From Enoplolaimus lenunculus (Eukaryota > Nematoda > Enoplea > Enoplida > Thoracostomopsidae), in the NCBI GenBank assembly GCA_030248215.1, contig JASANG010002357.1:56481-120480 (forward strand): a DNA stretch of 64,000 nt, given 5' to 3'. The notes beneath the pieces are model-generated. The model was not told the origin of the DNA, searched no databases, and worked only from the letters and a program-made list of their open reading frames with translations. Each line of letters begins with the position of its first letter. The stretch's first letter is position 1. Position numbers and translations under genes: made by a program. Below, piece after piece: positions 42,400 to 57,200 of this stretch.

Positions 42400-43110
42400 T
42401 ATATAGCTAAAACTTTCAGCAGAACCTTTTTCCCAAAATCCCAATTTCCCGGATAATATCCCAATTTCCCAAAATCCAGAGCGAAATAGGTTGTGTCTAA
42501 AATCCCAATATTCCGGGATATATCCGAATTTCCCAAAATCCAACTTTCCGGCTACTATCCCAATTTCCCGAAATCCGGATTTCCAAAAACCTGAGCGAAA
42601 AAAGCTGCGCCAGAAATCGCAATTTCTCACCAGAATTCCTATTTCCCATTATCCTAATTTCCCTTGTAATAACCCAACTTCCCAGTATTCCAATTTATTG
42701 GGTAATATCGTAATTACCCAAAATCATGTGGGCCGCGCCGAAAATGACAAATTTTCGGAGTCGATAAGTTTTCAATTTCCCAAAACCCCAATTTCCCGGG
42801 TAATATCCTAATTTCCTAAAATTCTGATTTCCAAAAACCCTAGCTAGAAAGGGGGACAGAAATCGCAATTTTCCTAGAATTCTTATTTTCAATTAAAATA
42901 ATTTCCCTGGTAATAAAACAATTTTCCAACATCCCAATTTCCCGGGTATCCCAATATCCGAAAACACCAGTTTCTCAAAATACCTAGCGAAAAGGTAAAC
43001 CTTCGAAATCGCAATTTAACGGCAGAGTCATAATGTCTCAAGATCTCAATTTACAGGGTAACACCCCAATTTTCCGAAATCCCAATTTCCAATTTTCGGG
43101 GCATTACTAT
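42400..43110. repeat. C-rich minisatellite/satellite (CCCAATTTCCC units)
   Basis: Dozens of diverged atcccaatttcccgg and aaaatcc units, with a longer-period tag (ccagagcgaaa, cctgagcgaaa, cctagcgaaaa) recurring every 120-250 bp followed by cgcaattt. Frames in it are repeat shadows. Confidence 0.85.
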
Positions 43111-43804
43111 ACGCGTGTTTTGGGAGGGACCTTTGCAGTACATGGGCCCAAATTTAAGAATAAGGACCCTAAATTTGTAAAAGGTCGGCTTAAGTCATGT
43201 TTCAGCTGCATTGCACAGACATAACTAAAAAAGAGGCTAACATATGTTGAATTCGAACATAAAGCCGGGCAACTAATTTAAAGTTTGAAAGTGAAACATT
43301 TTGACAAAAGCACAGTTTGCATTCGAGTTTTAATGTCACTGCAAAACCAAAACTAGAAGCGGTAAATTAGCATAGTGTTCGCTAGTATCAAGTTATAACT
43401 TTACAAACAAAACATGCTAAGGACTTCTGACTTAATTCAAAAGTGAACTTGTTAGGGCAAAATGGGACTTATGACATGTCTCTGCAACTTAATCATTATC
43501 CATTGGCATGAGTTGTTTTTGCATCGTTGGATTATTACGATTCAAGGAAGGGTGTGCAGATAGCATTTATGTGTTTGCTTTTTAATTATTATGCTACATT
43601 ATGCGTTCACATTCAGATGATTGAAATATACGTAGCTAGTGTTTAGGTTTTGCCAGATTGATATCGTAAAGTAATGATTATTAGCAAATAAAGCGTATGC
43701 ATAAGCAGCGCGCATCAAACATGCATGCTCCTAGAAATACCGAACATGAACAGTAATTATTGATTGGTATGGATTAATTTTTCACCGTTTTAATTTTGCA
43801 TCGT

Positions 43805-44120
43805 TGTGACTGTCAGTCTTGGTAGGTACCGGGACTACAGACCTTTTAAAGCAGGCAAACCGATCGTGCATCGAACTAGCCGCTTTAGGATTCCTAGACA
43901 GGTGCTCTACCACTGAGTCCGTAGTCCTCATCTTCAACTGCATCTGTTGTCGACTATGTCGGCCGTGTGCTGCCGGCTAGCATGTGCGCATAACGAACAA
44001 GCATGTCTCACATGTTTACATGATCTAGTTTCAAACAATGTCGCGCCTTGACCGTCCATTTTATTTTTAGACTGGATGCCGTGTTCAAAGCGCGACAATT
44101 TACCATTGCACTCATTGCGT
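43805..44120 (-). repeat. tRNA-derived SINE, minus orientation
   Basis: gtcagtcttggtaggtaccg, gcatcgaactagccgcttta (B-box side), ctctaccactgagtccgtag (A-box side), gctgccggctagcatgtgcg, aacaagcatgtctcacatg: the inverse of the 11.5-kb family. Confidence 0.75.
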
Positions 44121-44459
44121 GGCTCCTGTGATAAGTTGGGTAGGCTTGGGTACGACGGTTTTTAGTTCTGAGTTAGCAGCTGACAGTGAGGGACTTTTCT
44201 AAGAGGTTTCGAACTCAGTCGACAGATTATAAGACCAGCGTACTAACCACAGAGCCACGCCCCTCACAATCAACTGCGGATTTTTTATGTTTTATGCCTT
44301 ATAAGAACCTCAACATTATACACATTTACCTTGGTTCTTCCTTGTTTTTACTGCTGCTGTATATGAAGGCACTACATATGCAGCAGTGATTTTTACCGAA
44401 GTGCAGCATAAGCATAAGGTTATTACTTGTCTCTATACATCCGCATGTCACAGCTAACA

Positions 44460-44775
44460 TGTCAGTCTTGGTAGACTTCAGACCTTTTAACTAAGCAGCT
44501 GGAAAAGCAGGCCTATCGAGTGTGTATCGGACTAGCCGCCTTAGGTGTTTGAGGCAAGCGCGGTACCACTGCGCCCCGTAGTCCGCCTCCAACTGCTTCT
44601 ATCGACGACTATATGTCTGCGGTATGCTGCCGGCCTCCGAGCGTGGATCGAACTAGTGGCCTTAGGCGCTTTACCACTGTGCCACGTATACCGCCTCTCT
44701 AACTACTTGTTTCTTCGAATATATGTTGACCGTATGCTGCCGGGTAGCTACATACTGCGCACTACATGATATTGC
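44460..44775 (-). repeat. tRNA-derived SINE, fused partial units
   Basis: gtcagtcttggtagac, then two successive tRNA-like heads (gtatcggactagccgcctta; gtggatcgaactagtggcct) each followed by an A-box-like taccactg(c/t)gcc and gtatgctgccgg. Looks like a rearranged or multi-headed copy of the same family. Confidence 0.65.
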
Positions 44776-45027
44776 ATGTAAATATATCGTTGAGCATGCC
44801 TCCTACTTATAATGACATATGTCAAGAAGAGGTGTTGTTGCGCATAGCATTCTTGCACTGGGCAATGTTTTGTATTCGCGCAGTGTCAGTAAGCAAATTT
44901 ACAACCACAATACATTGACCTAGCATATCGTTCATGGCTGCTGGAGTATATTTACTTAGTTTTCACAAGACGATTTACCCTAGGTTCAACATAATCTTGG
45001 AAAATCACAAGTTTAGATTACCTCATT

Positions 45028-45281
45028 ATGGATGCTACTGGCGATAAAGATGTTAACACAATATTAGGTAATGGACACGCCAATAGTATGAACGGTGGGA
45101 AAGAAGTTAAATCTTCTGCAATAGTAAAGCATGCACCAAGGTCACCAGCCACGTATTGTATCTTGGAAGAACAAACAAATCTTAATCAACCACCAGTGAA
45201 CTGGCTGCGTTGGAAGTTCGCACCACGAGTTGAGCCATGGATGCCTGGGAACTTAGCAACCGAAAAGACAGAATATTCTAG
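45028..45281 (+). CDS. EDRF1: EDRF1 exon 1
   Basis: 254 nt, ends phase 2 at GTATAT. Starts MDATGDKDVNTILGNGHANS and contains GGKEVKSSAIVKHAPRSPAT and LNQPPVNWLRWKF, matching the start of human EDRF1. The first Met of the frame is taken as the initiator. Confidence 0.9.
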
Positions 45282-48200
45282 GTATATACGTTTTGTTGTC
45301 GTTGGTTTGTGTTGTTTTTGAGTGATGGGTCAAGTAAGTCAGTATATTTGTCAGGCTATGTTGAAAAAGTGGAAGTAATGTTTTATTGTAGAAGTTAACA
45401 GCGGGGGGGCAGCACTTTTCGAAATTTTCATTTTCCCCCGGCGAAAATTTTTCCGCCCCGAAAAGGCCCCCCGGCGAATTTTCGGCCGCCCCCAGCAAAT
45501 TTTTTTGCAGGGGGCCCCATGACTTTTATAGGCCAAAAATTTCCAATGTTAAAACGTAAAAACCTGAACTTCTTTTGAGGCGGACATTCGGCAAAATATG
45601 ATTTTATATTACGCTGAGTACTCATAATTTGTTAATAGCGTTAGCAATACGTAAACCATCCTGCTTTAGTCAGCCGTTGTCAGGTTACATTTTCAGTTTT
45701 ATGATGGCAAACAATTCAATAGATTGTGTTGGAAAAGTTGACGTAATTTCAAATTCTGAAGTAAGAATATCATCAACTGTGTTACATAAAGGTTTTTCAT
45801 TTCTTTTTATGTATTTAGCTATCAACGTAAAATGGATCGTTTTAAAGCGTAACTGGTATATGGAAACGCATACGTATAAAATGTATATGTTGCTGTCTCT
45901 GGTGACTGGTGAGGGGCTCCACAGCGAAGTTCCATCCACACAGCCAGAACGCGAATAAACCACTTCTTGGAGCACTTATTAGCTAAAGGTTCCGTTAAAT
46001 GATCCAAGAAGTGAATATTTTATAATGAAAGTTAGCACAAGAGTACAAAATGTATTAAAATGCTCCTTGGTTGAACCTGGCGAAACCGTGTCTCCCCACT
46101 TTTCTAGTGTCTCCTGGGCAAGCCCCCCCCCCAGAAAAATGAGAAGACAAGACAGAGAGATAACCGTATTACAGTTTTATTGTGATCTATAGTTCGGACT
46201 TTGTTCACATTCGTGTTACCTTAGCGTCACCCTGAGCCTGATTTTAGGAAAACCAGTCGCTATACAGATTATTTAATTTGTGATAATTCTCTGTTAGAAT
46301 CTTAAACTTTGAATTCTATTTTCATCCGGTATAAAAATAAATACCTATAACTGTAAGAGATGTATCTAGTTTCCTGGACAGATCTCACCAAGATATCGAA
46401 TCGATTCTTTCTTTGCTCGTGTTATTTTATGGGACTAGCTAGTAACGAGTTGTGGTCAGAAATCAAACAAATATGTATTAATCTGGAAAGTTGCTAAAAT
46501 TAATATTGAAAAGAACGTTCACAAAAGTATTTCAATCTGTAAGAAAATAACATCTTAAACTATCATTAGTCAACAGGTTTATCCAATCCTTAATATATAA
46601 CATATCTGAATGAAGCAGTATATCGGCTTTATCCAGTTGCGGTACGATGCTCTGTAGAACAAGTGAACTTGGCACCAACTCCCTTTCACCAAGTTCTTTA
46701 CATATATGTTACGGTCTGACCCAAATATAGCGGAATGACCGACACAACATGCTGGTGACGTGTAAACAAAAAGAATTTCGGAAAAGTTTTTGAATGAAAA
46801 TATGTGATGAAAATTAATAGAAACTAGTAAATAATAGAAACGTACACGTAGAGCTAGGGCAGTGACTTTGAAAGGGTACTAAAAATAATTAATTAATGAG
46901 GATTGAATGAAATAAGGTACCCTTAGTTCATTTACATTTGTGCGTGCCAATATTTTAGTTAGAGCTCTAGCCGCAGAGCGGTCCATGAATGTTCACGAAA
47001 GTCGAGCGTAACCTTGCTCCGGGGCATGAGGATGGGTATAATAACAAAATTGAGTGAAACTCAATTTAATTCCACTATAACAATGGTAATGTTGTTATGT
47101 ATTGTAATGGTACGGAACAGTCACATGATGTGTTGAATCGTTATGAAAGTAACGGGTTACGAACCCGTACGAAATCTGTGTAAAAAGCCTATTTCTTATT
47201 AATTTTTGGTGAGACGTACCACCTTATGGAACAATTAAGTTCTTGACATATGTTTTAGAATATCAAGAAACTACTCAAAATACCGTATTCTTCGGATGAC
47301 CAAGTATCAATGCTCGTACATCGTATTGGACGAACTATAATGATTGATGAATTTGATTTGTATAAACACGTGTTTCGACAGCAACAGGTAAATGTAAACG
47401 AGGCGTATGCGTCTGAAAATTACAATAATTCATGGGTGAAGGAATTTTCTAACTTAATATTCGTATTGAAAACCGCTGGTTGGTGTATTACACGGTTTTG
47501 GCGCAAATTCTGTTACACCAGGCTCTTTTCTTTGGTCTATTAGTGTAAGTTATCTAAAATAAAGCTTTTGTTTTAGAGTGACTGGGAATGGCTTAGAGAG
47601 TTCATTGCGAATGAAATAATTGCTGGCGCGGCATCGCACTCTGAAACAAGTGGCACTGCACTAGAGGTATATGACGACTAATCTCTGATTCGATGATAGT
47701 GGGCCCGAGATGGGCGACCTCGGTCTCGGCAAGTCTCAGGTTGGTTTCGGTCTCGGTCTCTCTTTTTTCAGTCTCGGTGGTTTGCAAACGGAGACCCAAG
47801 AGGAGAAAAGCGATAAGCAATCCCAAAAATTTTTCTTGCATCGCAGTTTTGGCTCGGAAGTGCTTCTGCATTTCGTTTACCAATACAGGCAGCTAACGAT
47901 TGTGGAGCACCGCTACCTGGTTAGTGGTTATACAGCGATTTTAGAAACAGAATGATCCCTCCGGTTACCCAAAATTTATTTTTGAAAGGAAGCCCAAAAC
48001 GCTTTGATTTTTCTGCGACAAAGCACAAATAATTGCAATTTCGCGTATTCAAATCTTTTGTTAAAAAATCTTATTTTCATTTTCGGTAACGGTTACAAAT
48101 TGACCGAGAACAAAAATCTCGGTCTCGATAGGATGGGTCTTGGTCTCGGTAGGTTTTGTCTCGGTCTCGGTTGTTTGACCGAGACCACCCATTCCTGCAG

Positions 48201-51200
48201 TAGGCCATGTTGCTTCAAATGAAATCTGTTGTGCACCGGATTTTGGTCGCATTTTAATACCTGATAATAACTTATTTCTGGTCCTCGCGTTGGTTTTTGG
48301 TGACAAAATTTATTTGAAAGTGTTTCAGAAACATTTTTGTGCTGGCCAAGGGTTTTGCGGTTTGTATTAAGAGCTAGACGTCGTATATTGGTTTTATTAC
48401 GTGGTTGTTTGTTGTTTTTTGAAACGCTCAAAACATAACTTGCGAAAGGTTGAATTATTCTTGTCTATGTTTTATATCAGCGTCTTTAGGTTACAGAAGT
48501 TTATTTTGTTCGCTTCAGGATGCGTTGGTGGTGCCATCTTCATCATTAGCAACACGAGAACAAGTTGCCGAAAAATTGATGATGTCTAAATTCTTATTTC
48601 ACAGGCCAGTTTTAGTTTTAAGATTTCATGACGTTGAAAATTTCCTATCGTAGGAATCTTAATGCAGATTGCCGAAATGTTTCGTGAGTGTTGGTGTAAT
48701 TTGGCCGGACACTGATGAAAAATTTTGATTCTTTGTATTGTAATTGTATTGGTTTCTGACAATGATGTGCCAGTACCAAATGTTTTTGCCGATACCGATG
48801 CCGATTCTTATGTTAATGTACGATGTTTAAAGGACTGGTAAGATAATTCGGTTAGTTCTTTCAAACACCAACGCAAGAGAGATTACAGTTTCCTGATCAG
48901 ATGCACTCATATACGCCAAGACGGGAAATTGACAGAATGCGAACTCACTGTTATGCGCAAAAGGTATCGGCAAAGAATCGACAATTTTTCGCAGTGCCGA
49001 TGCAGAAATTTATGAAAAGTGTCTGTATTACCGATACCAATGCTGTTTTTTTCGCACATCCCTTGTTTCCGCAGTTTTTTATATGTTCAGATGTTGGCTG
49101 TTATTCTGAATGGCAATATCAAACTGTCGTTATTATGGTATACTCTGTTACCAAAAACTGCTGAAACTCCGGCAGGATAGTTCCGCAGTACGCGGCCGCT
49201 GCCTGATCCGTTTCAATCAGAAAGTACTTAGATTTGTTACAGTTGTTTCATATAAGTTTTTGTATTGTGTTTTGTGCTATACTTGGTTCAAGAAACATTT
49301 TCTAAAACTTGTTTTAGTCTTCCATCGAGTAGCGGTCTCGAATCATCCACTGACTGTTTTGTGCCATCTGGTAGTCCGCGGCGCATACCGAGCCATGGTG
49401 CACCGAAATTTGCTGGTAGTTCGTCATGGATTCCGGACCCGTTACAAACTGAGCAGGTGGGTGCAATAGAAACTTGTCATTTTTGCAACTGTATGTGGTA
49501 TAAATATTAAACGGCCTTATTTAAATTTTTAATGACATTTATCAGTGTGTCGAGGTCTTGTGTGCGGCGAAATCGAGTTTCAAATTTTTGTGACTTGGTC
49601 TTTGAAATTTTGAAAATTACGAGAGAAGCCAATATTAAGGATCGAAAAGTTTTTGATTAAATTATAATATGGTTGCTTGGTCAATGCTTTCGGGATAGAT
49701 TGATATCTGTGCCCGTATTCTTAAATATGAGTAACGTCTATCACCAGTTGGTGATAGGCCTTTAAAACTTTCAATTCGCGTTCGAAACGCAGCACATTTG
49801 TCAGTTTTGATTCGTCCTACTTCTGTGCAAAATTTGAGATCCGCAGCTGCACGAATTTGTTAGTTTTAAAACCTACCACTAACTGGTGATTGATGTTGTA
49901 CATATTTCGAAATTATCGGTCCGTTCTCATTGATTTTGCACTTTACTGTATTGTGTTTTCAGACTGCCGAACCGCTGCCTGAGTATTATGGACCTCAGTC
50001 GACCTTCGAACGCCAAGTGTTGTGGACATTTGAAGACATACGAATGTTGATTGGAAGCGATATGCCTATTTTTGGCGGTGGAACACATCCTTGTATCAGT
50101 CTGAGATTAAGGTTGGTGAAGTTATTTGGCTTAACGTAATGTTTGCGTGAGTGCGTACAGCAGTACTCTTGTGGCGCCGTCCGTCATCGTCCGTCGCCTT
50201 CCGTCATCGTACGGCGCCGACCGTCGCGTTCCGTCACCATACTGTTAGCGTAAATGAGTGATTCACGTACGATACCGCGCGGTGACGTACGGTGACATAC
50301 GGGCGACGGACGGCGCCAGACGTAATCAAAAGTATAGTGCCACCCTTATTTTTTTGTTTTTTGAAGAAAAGCTTTATATCAACAGCAACAGGCTAAAAAT
50401 TACTTACTATTGTGTTGTGAGCCCATGTTTACTGGTATGTATTCTGTGAGAGTGCGTGTATTCTCTTGGTTATAGCAAAATGGAATAGTATCCGAATCAG
50501 TTGAATTAGTGAGTTGCCGGTATATTGTTTGTTGGTGTACGTGTTAGAGTAACGCTATTCTTGTTGTTGGGCGCCTTCCGTCATAGTGCGGTATCGTGAG
50601 CAGTTAGGGTAATATATGGAGTGGCTTAACGGTGACGTACTGCGACAGACGACAATAGAATTTTTAAGAAGTATAACAACACTCTAACTCTTTGGATAAT
50701 TTGAACGTTCTGCGTGGTGTTTATATTTTTGTCTTTCAGAGATATGAAAAAACCGATCAATATATTAACAGGAGTTGACTATTGGCTTGATCAGCTAATG
50801 TGTAATGTGCCAGAAGTGTTGATGTGTTATCATTTGGAGGGGTTTGTCCAGGTTCGTTCCAGTAGTTAGCAAATTTAACAACACGCTTTATGAGGCTGTT
50901 GATACTTTATGCAAAGGGCTGTAAAATTTATTTTTGCGGGAAAATTATCCTCAGCTTTGTGCTATACGTGCATATTGTCGGTTATGGTCAAACCTCTCGC
51001 TATTATTTTCGTCCAGAAATTTTAGACGTTTTTTCAGTTTGGAACACAAGAATCCCTCTTAAAAATTCTTATGGGACGTGACCTCATTTCGAAATCCACC
51101 GGTTATTAATGCAGTTTATAAACAAGTGAGCTGTGGGCAGTCGCTGGCCGCAAAATTTATATAGAAGTACCAAATAAAACGTTTAGTTTGTGGAAATGTA

Positions 51201-54200
51201 CGGTTTTCAGAGATACGAACTACTTGAAACGAGTGATTTGCCCAATATCACAGATGTACCATTTTCTCCAGAAGTTGTCCGTGATGCAGCTCAAAATATT
51301 TTGGCGTTTTTAAAGTCGAACGCAACACGCGAAGGTCACACGTATTGGTTATTTAAAGGTGTAAAAATGTTGTGTTAGCTTCGGTTTTGAGTGCACAACA
51401 GTTGTGGTTTTTCTGTAGTTTTGCTGTTCTTATAATGTTATTTAGAAAAAGGAAGATTTCTGTTGGTAAAGTCTAGTTAAGCTTTTATAATATATGGAGG
51501 TATTGTTCACGCCGCACGAAAACATATTGTTATGCAGGGTATAATATATTTTGATTTGGAGGAATGCTCAACCGGACGGGCGATTATAAAAAAATTTGCT
51601 TTTACAAGTAACAAAATAAGATCACGACTATACTAGCAGCCATTTTTAAGACATTATTCGTTTGTGATGTGTTTCAGCAAAAGATGATGACGTAGTGAAA
51701 TTATACGATTTAACAACTATTTGCGATGATTATGTCTATAGTAACGAGCAACAACAACAACAGCGGCAGAAACAACAAACTGCATCTGAATCACGGTCGG
51801 TTCCAAACAACAGACAGTATAGTGACCAGAAAGGCTTGCCATCTCGGCCTAATTCTAATCCGTTTACGTTGCCTGTTGCTATACTGATGTACCGCGTTGC
51901 CCGGAATTTGTCTGAAAAGTATCCAGCGAAGCAGCGAAAAATTGCACCGACGGTGTATAAGTTGTTGAGCGATTGCTTGGAATTGCTTGGGAAAGGACAG
52001 TATCCACAGGTAAACATAAATGACTCTATCAAGCCCTATTCACAAGGGCAAGTTTTGCCCCCTCCCGGAATTTACCAGCTGCACCTGGGACGGGTATGTT
52101 TGGTTTGAAAACCGTTTTACAAGACTTTCTGCTGCAAGATGCAGCTACAAGAACTTGCGCGTGTGATTAGATAGCTTTATCCGTGTTTTAAAAATAATTA
52201 TTATTTGCCTGATTAATTCGAAATGGGACTTGTACAAAGTTTTATATGTGAGTTCTCAACCAGATTGCTGTATATTTAAACATACTAGAAATTTATGTTA
52301 AAGAAAACATCAGAAATTTAGATTCTGCAACGAAAGGTGTCGTTTACAACGTTTTAAGTTTGGATTAGGTTTTAGATTGATTTTGCGTTGATTTTATGCT
52401 GATCAGGTTTACTCTTTGCAGGTTACTGGTTCTGTTCATTATATGCTGGCTAACCTTTATCTCAATTATGGTTTGTCATATGCGGGTGTTCCGGAACGCG
52501 CAAGTAACACAGCTAGCGACTATCGGGCGTTTCAGAATGGTCAAGATCAAAGCGGCACTGCAGAGGATGAATTTGACGCGGAAGATTGGTTTGTTGATGG
52601 ACCGGTAAGTAAAACATACATACTTGTTTTAGCTGCAAAAAGAGCCGGTGTAAGTAAAGCTAGACCCTTAATCTGAGGGATAGGGTAGATCAGATTCGCG
52701 CGAGAAAATTTTAGCCTTTTAAATTTTCTCGCATCATTTCTGGTGGCGCTCTTTGAAAATTTTTTGTTAGTACTCTAATAAGTTCAGATGTATGTGGTTT
52801 TGATTACTACAATAGGTAGAAGTGTTATTCGTAACAATCCATAGAAAATTTCGCGCAGCTTGTTTATTGTTTGATAATTTTGGTTAGGTAGAACAAGTTT
52901 AATTCGTATAAGCGAGCAAAACAGAACATTATCTATGTGGAATTTAATTTTTTGTTTAACAATGGACTGAGGAAATCAAATGCATAAATGTGCTGAATTT
53001 CGAATATCACCATTTACTGGTTCAAAGTTACACGACTATCACCATCTGGTGATATGTGCTATGCGCATTTGTGAATACTGGCCAATATTTTAGAAACGAT
53101 CGCCTGATCAGTGTTCGTGTATTACTGTTGGTGATATACTTAGACCTCAGGATAGTTGTGATGAGATAAACCCCGAGTCTGGAGATGTCGCATCGCCAAA
53201 AAAATCCGCGTTCAAGCATTGCAAAGTGCATCAAATACCGAATTCAAGCAACGTTGAAGACTGCTGCATTCAAGCTTTGGAGCATGTGTACCAAGTTAGC
53301 TAATAAGGTTACATAGGTGATTTATGTATGAATGTGTTTTGGCGGTAACGAAATATTATTTTGATTGATGAAAGCGTCAGAAATATGCTGCTTAGAATAT
53401 TGGTGATTTTATTGCATTTTTGAAAGCAGCACATGGAATCAGCAGTGCATGAATTTCGTCTGAATTTCGGATACCAGCAGTATGCGTTGTAAGAAGAAAC
53501 ACTGAAGTTCGAATAAATAAATTTTTTAAACCTTTATTAAAAATTTATCTTGTTTTATTAATGTTTATTTATTCCTTTGTTACTGTGAATGTACATCTTC
53601 AAGTGTTTAACAGTGGATATATCAAAAAGTTAAGGGCTTTGTTATACGCTGTCACGCAAGATATATTATTTTACAGGGTTTTGTAGCTGCTGAGGCAGAA
53701 TCACTTCGACGTCAAAGCAACTGTGCGAAAGCCGGTGATGTTAATCAAGCCGCTGCCACTGATCCCATCTTGGGATCCTCAGCCCTGCCTCCTAAGACGG
53801 CTAGCGAGCTTGATCTTCCACAACATGCGTACCCGAATACCCCGATTCCGTTAGGGTACACCCCATTGCAGTGTCAATCGGAGAGCACGACTAAAATGCA
53901 ATTAATGCTTCTTCCGCCTGCTGTAAGATTTCCTGCAGCGTCACTTTGGCAGTTAGAGCTGACTGCACTTTTGATGACCCGAGCTATGCATTCTTACTTG
54001 ACGCTGGCCGAATGTGGGATTAAGCTTGGGAATTATGGCAAATCGTTGCGGTATTTACGCTTGGCGAGTTGTTGTTATGGTGAGTTGAGGTTTGCTTAGT
54101 GAAAGGGAGGTTATTTAAATAGTACGTGGGTTTAAGTTGCAGTCATTTGGGTCATTGGCGGGGGCCTTCGAAATGTTTTGTATACAGCTGATTTTCAGAT

Positions 54201-57200
54201 ACAACAATGGAAAAATTGGCTTAGTCTTAGGCTCAGCTTCGTTTATTGAAGGGGGGAACAAAACAAGTATGATTTTTTCAATATCTACACCTTGCATGTT
54301 ATAATATTTCTAGGGAGATACCAAAATTTTTGCCGATACCGATTCTTATTTTAAAATTTTGTCGATGCCGAACCGATGCCGATGCCGATTTCAACTTTGG
54401 TACACCATGTTTAATAAACAGATAGGGTACTACATTACATCATTATATGAAGACTTAAAGCCTAACCATCTAAACGATTATAATGTTATAAGAACGGTTT
54501 ATTTCAATTATTTTTTCAAAAACAAATATTTCAGAAAGTTGTATTCTGGTCGCAACTGATGGTAACAACGAATGTATAATAGATTCTCCAACGCAACCTC
54601 GGTCACGACCCATACCATCTTCCTCAACACTATTGCGATGTGTATCCACCTCGAACGCGATAATGCCCGATGTTCTAGTGGCAGCAGGTGATGCTCAGCT
54701 ACGCTTAGCTCATGAGCCGGCTGCCTACTTTTCGAAACATAGGGCGGACTCTCGACGGAGGGTTTATCGTGATGATAGAATATGGAATGTCGCTCAAACA
54801 CTGTTGAAGGATCACGAGGGCGAGGGTGGTAGTGAAACTGACTGTCATGATAAAGCGGATGCAGCCGAAAGTACAAAGAAGGCAACACCTCGAGTGTTGG
54901 ATGAGCCTGAGGGTAAGTGGCCTCTGGTTTTGGTTTTGGTTCATACTTGGATTAAGCTTTCCCCATAAAAACACAGTTTTCCGCATTTTATTCGTTCGGA
55001 TTCTGAGCACATTTTTTGTATTAGTTTGTTGTTGTCTCAGATAATTTATTTAAAAACCTATTGCTCACTGGCGATAACTGCTAGCGATATGAACTACTGA
55101 ACGTTGAGGGTCAGACGGCTTTTTACCATATTGGAAATAGATTCTTATTAACTAATTATTGTAGTGCCTCACAAGCATCATTATTTGACGTTGGTTTTCT
55201 GGAACTTTCGAGTTGCATTGTTGATATTTTGCCGTTACTGGACGTTGGATTTGAATTATGTTTCCTTTGCTAGAATGGAATTTTTTCTGGCTGAAAGAAC
55301 TTGTAGCTGTAAGTTTTGTTTGAAAACTCGTTAATAAAACACGCAGCTGCAACATGAAGCTGGAAGTTATGTTTGAGATGGAAAAATGTGCACATGAATT
55401 AGGTGTTACCTAGAATTTATCCGTCTTTCATTTTGAATGTATCTGTCAATCTTCAGGCAATTATACAAAACTGTTCGAAATTTCTGATAGCATCGAAGGT
55501 CATATCCGGGCAGCGATATCGTGCTACAAAACGAGTCAATCGATGTTGAATATTATTGGTTCCGGAAGTAATGACCTTTCTCAATTAAAATCAGCGGCTG
55601 CATCCGGTGCAAAGTTTTCAACAGTGCTTGTGGGGCGATCAGAAAATCTGGCGTTGATGGATTTTGCGGGCTCAAATTGTCCTGAATCATCTCAGCAAAA
55701 TAATCCTTCGTGGCAAGATTCTTCAACCCGCGACCGGAATATACCTCACCTGGATAATGACGCTAAAAACCTGTTGCCGACCGTAACTTCAGTAGCGCTT
55801 GCAAAACGGATTGGAAACGCTCAAAATGTGCTCGCAACTTACTATAAAAATTTGGCGAATACGGTGATGAAAGAGACGTCAAAGCATAATGGAGGTGAGT
55901 TTCCAAGATCGAGATATTTGCCACTAATAGATCTAGAAAAATAGAACTCTTGCACACTTGCGCGCGTATATTTAAGTTTAAGGTTTAACGTTAAGGCTTA
56001 GGCGACTGTTTTCCAAAACATTTAAGTTCATGGAGGAAAAGTGTACAAGAGCAAAACATGGATATCACATCAGTTCCGGCCTTTTGACACAAGTGTTTCC
56101 TCAACATTGTCTTATGTATATTGAACGAAAAATTTGGTATTTTCACTATTAAGTTCGGTTCTTTTTCGCTCATGGTCTGGTTTAGTTAGTGTAATATTTT
56201 TCTGTTTGCACGTTTTGAAATAGTTCCTTTTTGCGAATTAAGCAATGAGTATACAACACGTTTGTAAAAACAATTTCCACTATTTCGGCTCCGATTTTGG
56301 TATAAATTTTTGTATTGTTTTTACTTTTCGGTTCTATTTCCGGTATTTTAAACGTCCGTTTGCGCTTCTTAATTCATTATATTACATGGTACCTTGTTTG
56401 TAGTGTATGCGGCGAATACTTGCTGTTAGTATGTTTAGATATCGAAACAAATGAAAAAGTTGTATCACTTTGGCAACGCAGTTATTTGAGCTACCAAGAT
56501 GGCATAGCTACTTTTGAAAGCATTAATGACGCACAAAATCGGGCTTTGTTGTATTCCAACTGTGGACAGTTGATGCGAAGTTGTGCTCATTCGTTGGCGC
56601 AACCGAATAAAGAAATGACCTCTAAGGAAAGACATTATTTATCTGAGGTAAGCACATCGATCATTTTGTGGAAAAATGGTATAGCAAATGTTATTTGAAA
56701 AGATTGACTGCATGTTAGTTTCCGGCGAGTTTAGTTAAAACGTGCGTTTACGCATATTAAATACTTTATTTATTTGGATTAGAATATAAATGTGAAAAAC
56801 GAATTAATTATTTGAGAGTTTTGGGTGAATTGCAACGGTTAATTACATTTTGATAATTCCAATGCCCATACGTCATCCAGTGGTATCTTTCGTTAATTGC
56901 CATGTGGTATGGTGCAAAAATGGTGCTGTACCTATGGAAAGTGTGGCACTATGATTGTGTGCAATCTGTCATGTTTAGGATTTTATGCATATTTTAGTGC
57001 GACTTTTACTTTGTGAAATAAATATTTGGTCGAACATTCGTTTTCACTAATAATTTGTGCTTTTCAGGCAATTGATTTGTATCAAAAAGCGGTTGAATCG
57101 GTTGATAGTCATTCATATCCTGCCGTATGGGAATCGGTTGTATGGGAACTTGCCGGTGCTTATTATCATTACGGCTCTAGTCTTCAAGATAGACCTCCGT

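Larger units (their letters stand above)
43111..45027. other. EDRF1: EDRF1 upstream region
   Basis: Holds the two SINE clusters; no TATA box or other promoter element can be supported. The 5' untranslated region of EDRF1 presumably lies in the last few hundred bases. Confidence 0.5.

Noticed and set aside
47602-48431. Several frames on both strands in EDRF1 intron 4
   Set aside because: They translate the GTCTCGG repeat tracts (polar TETE/SVSV peptides).
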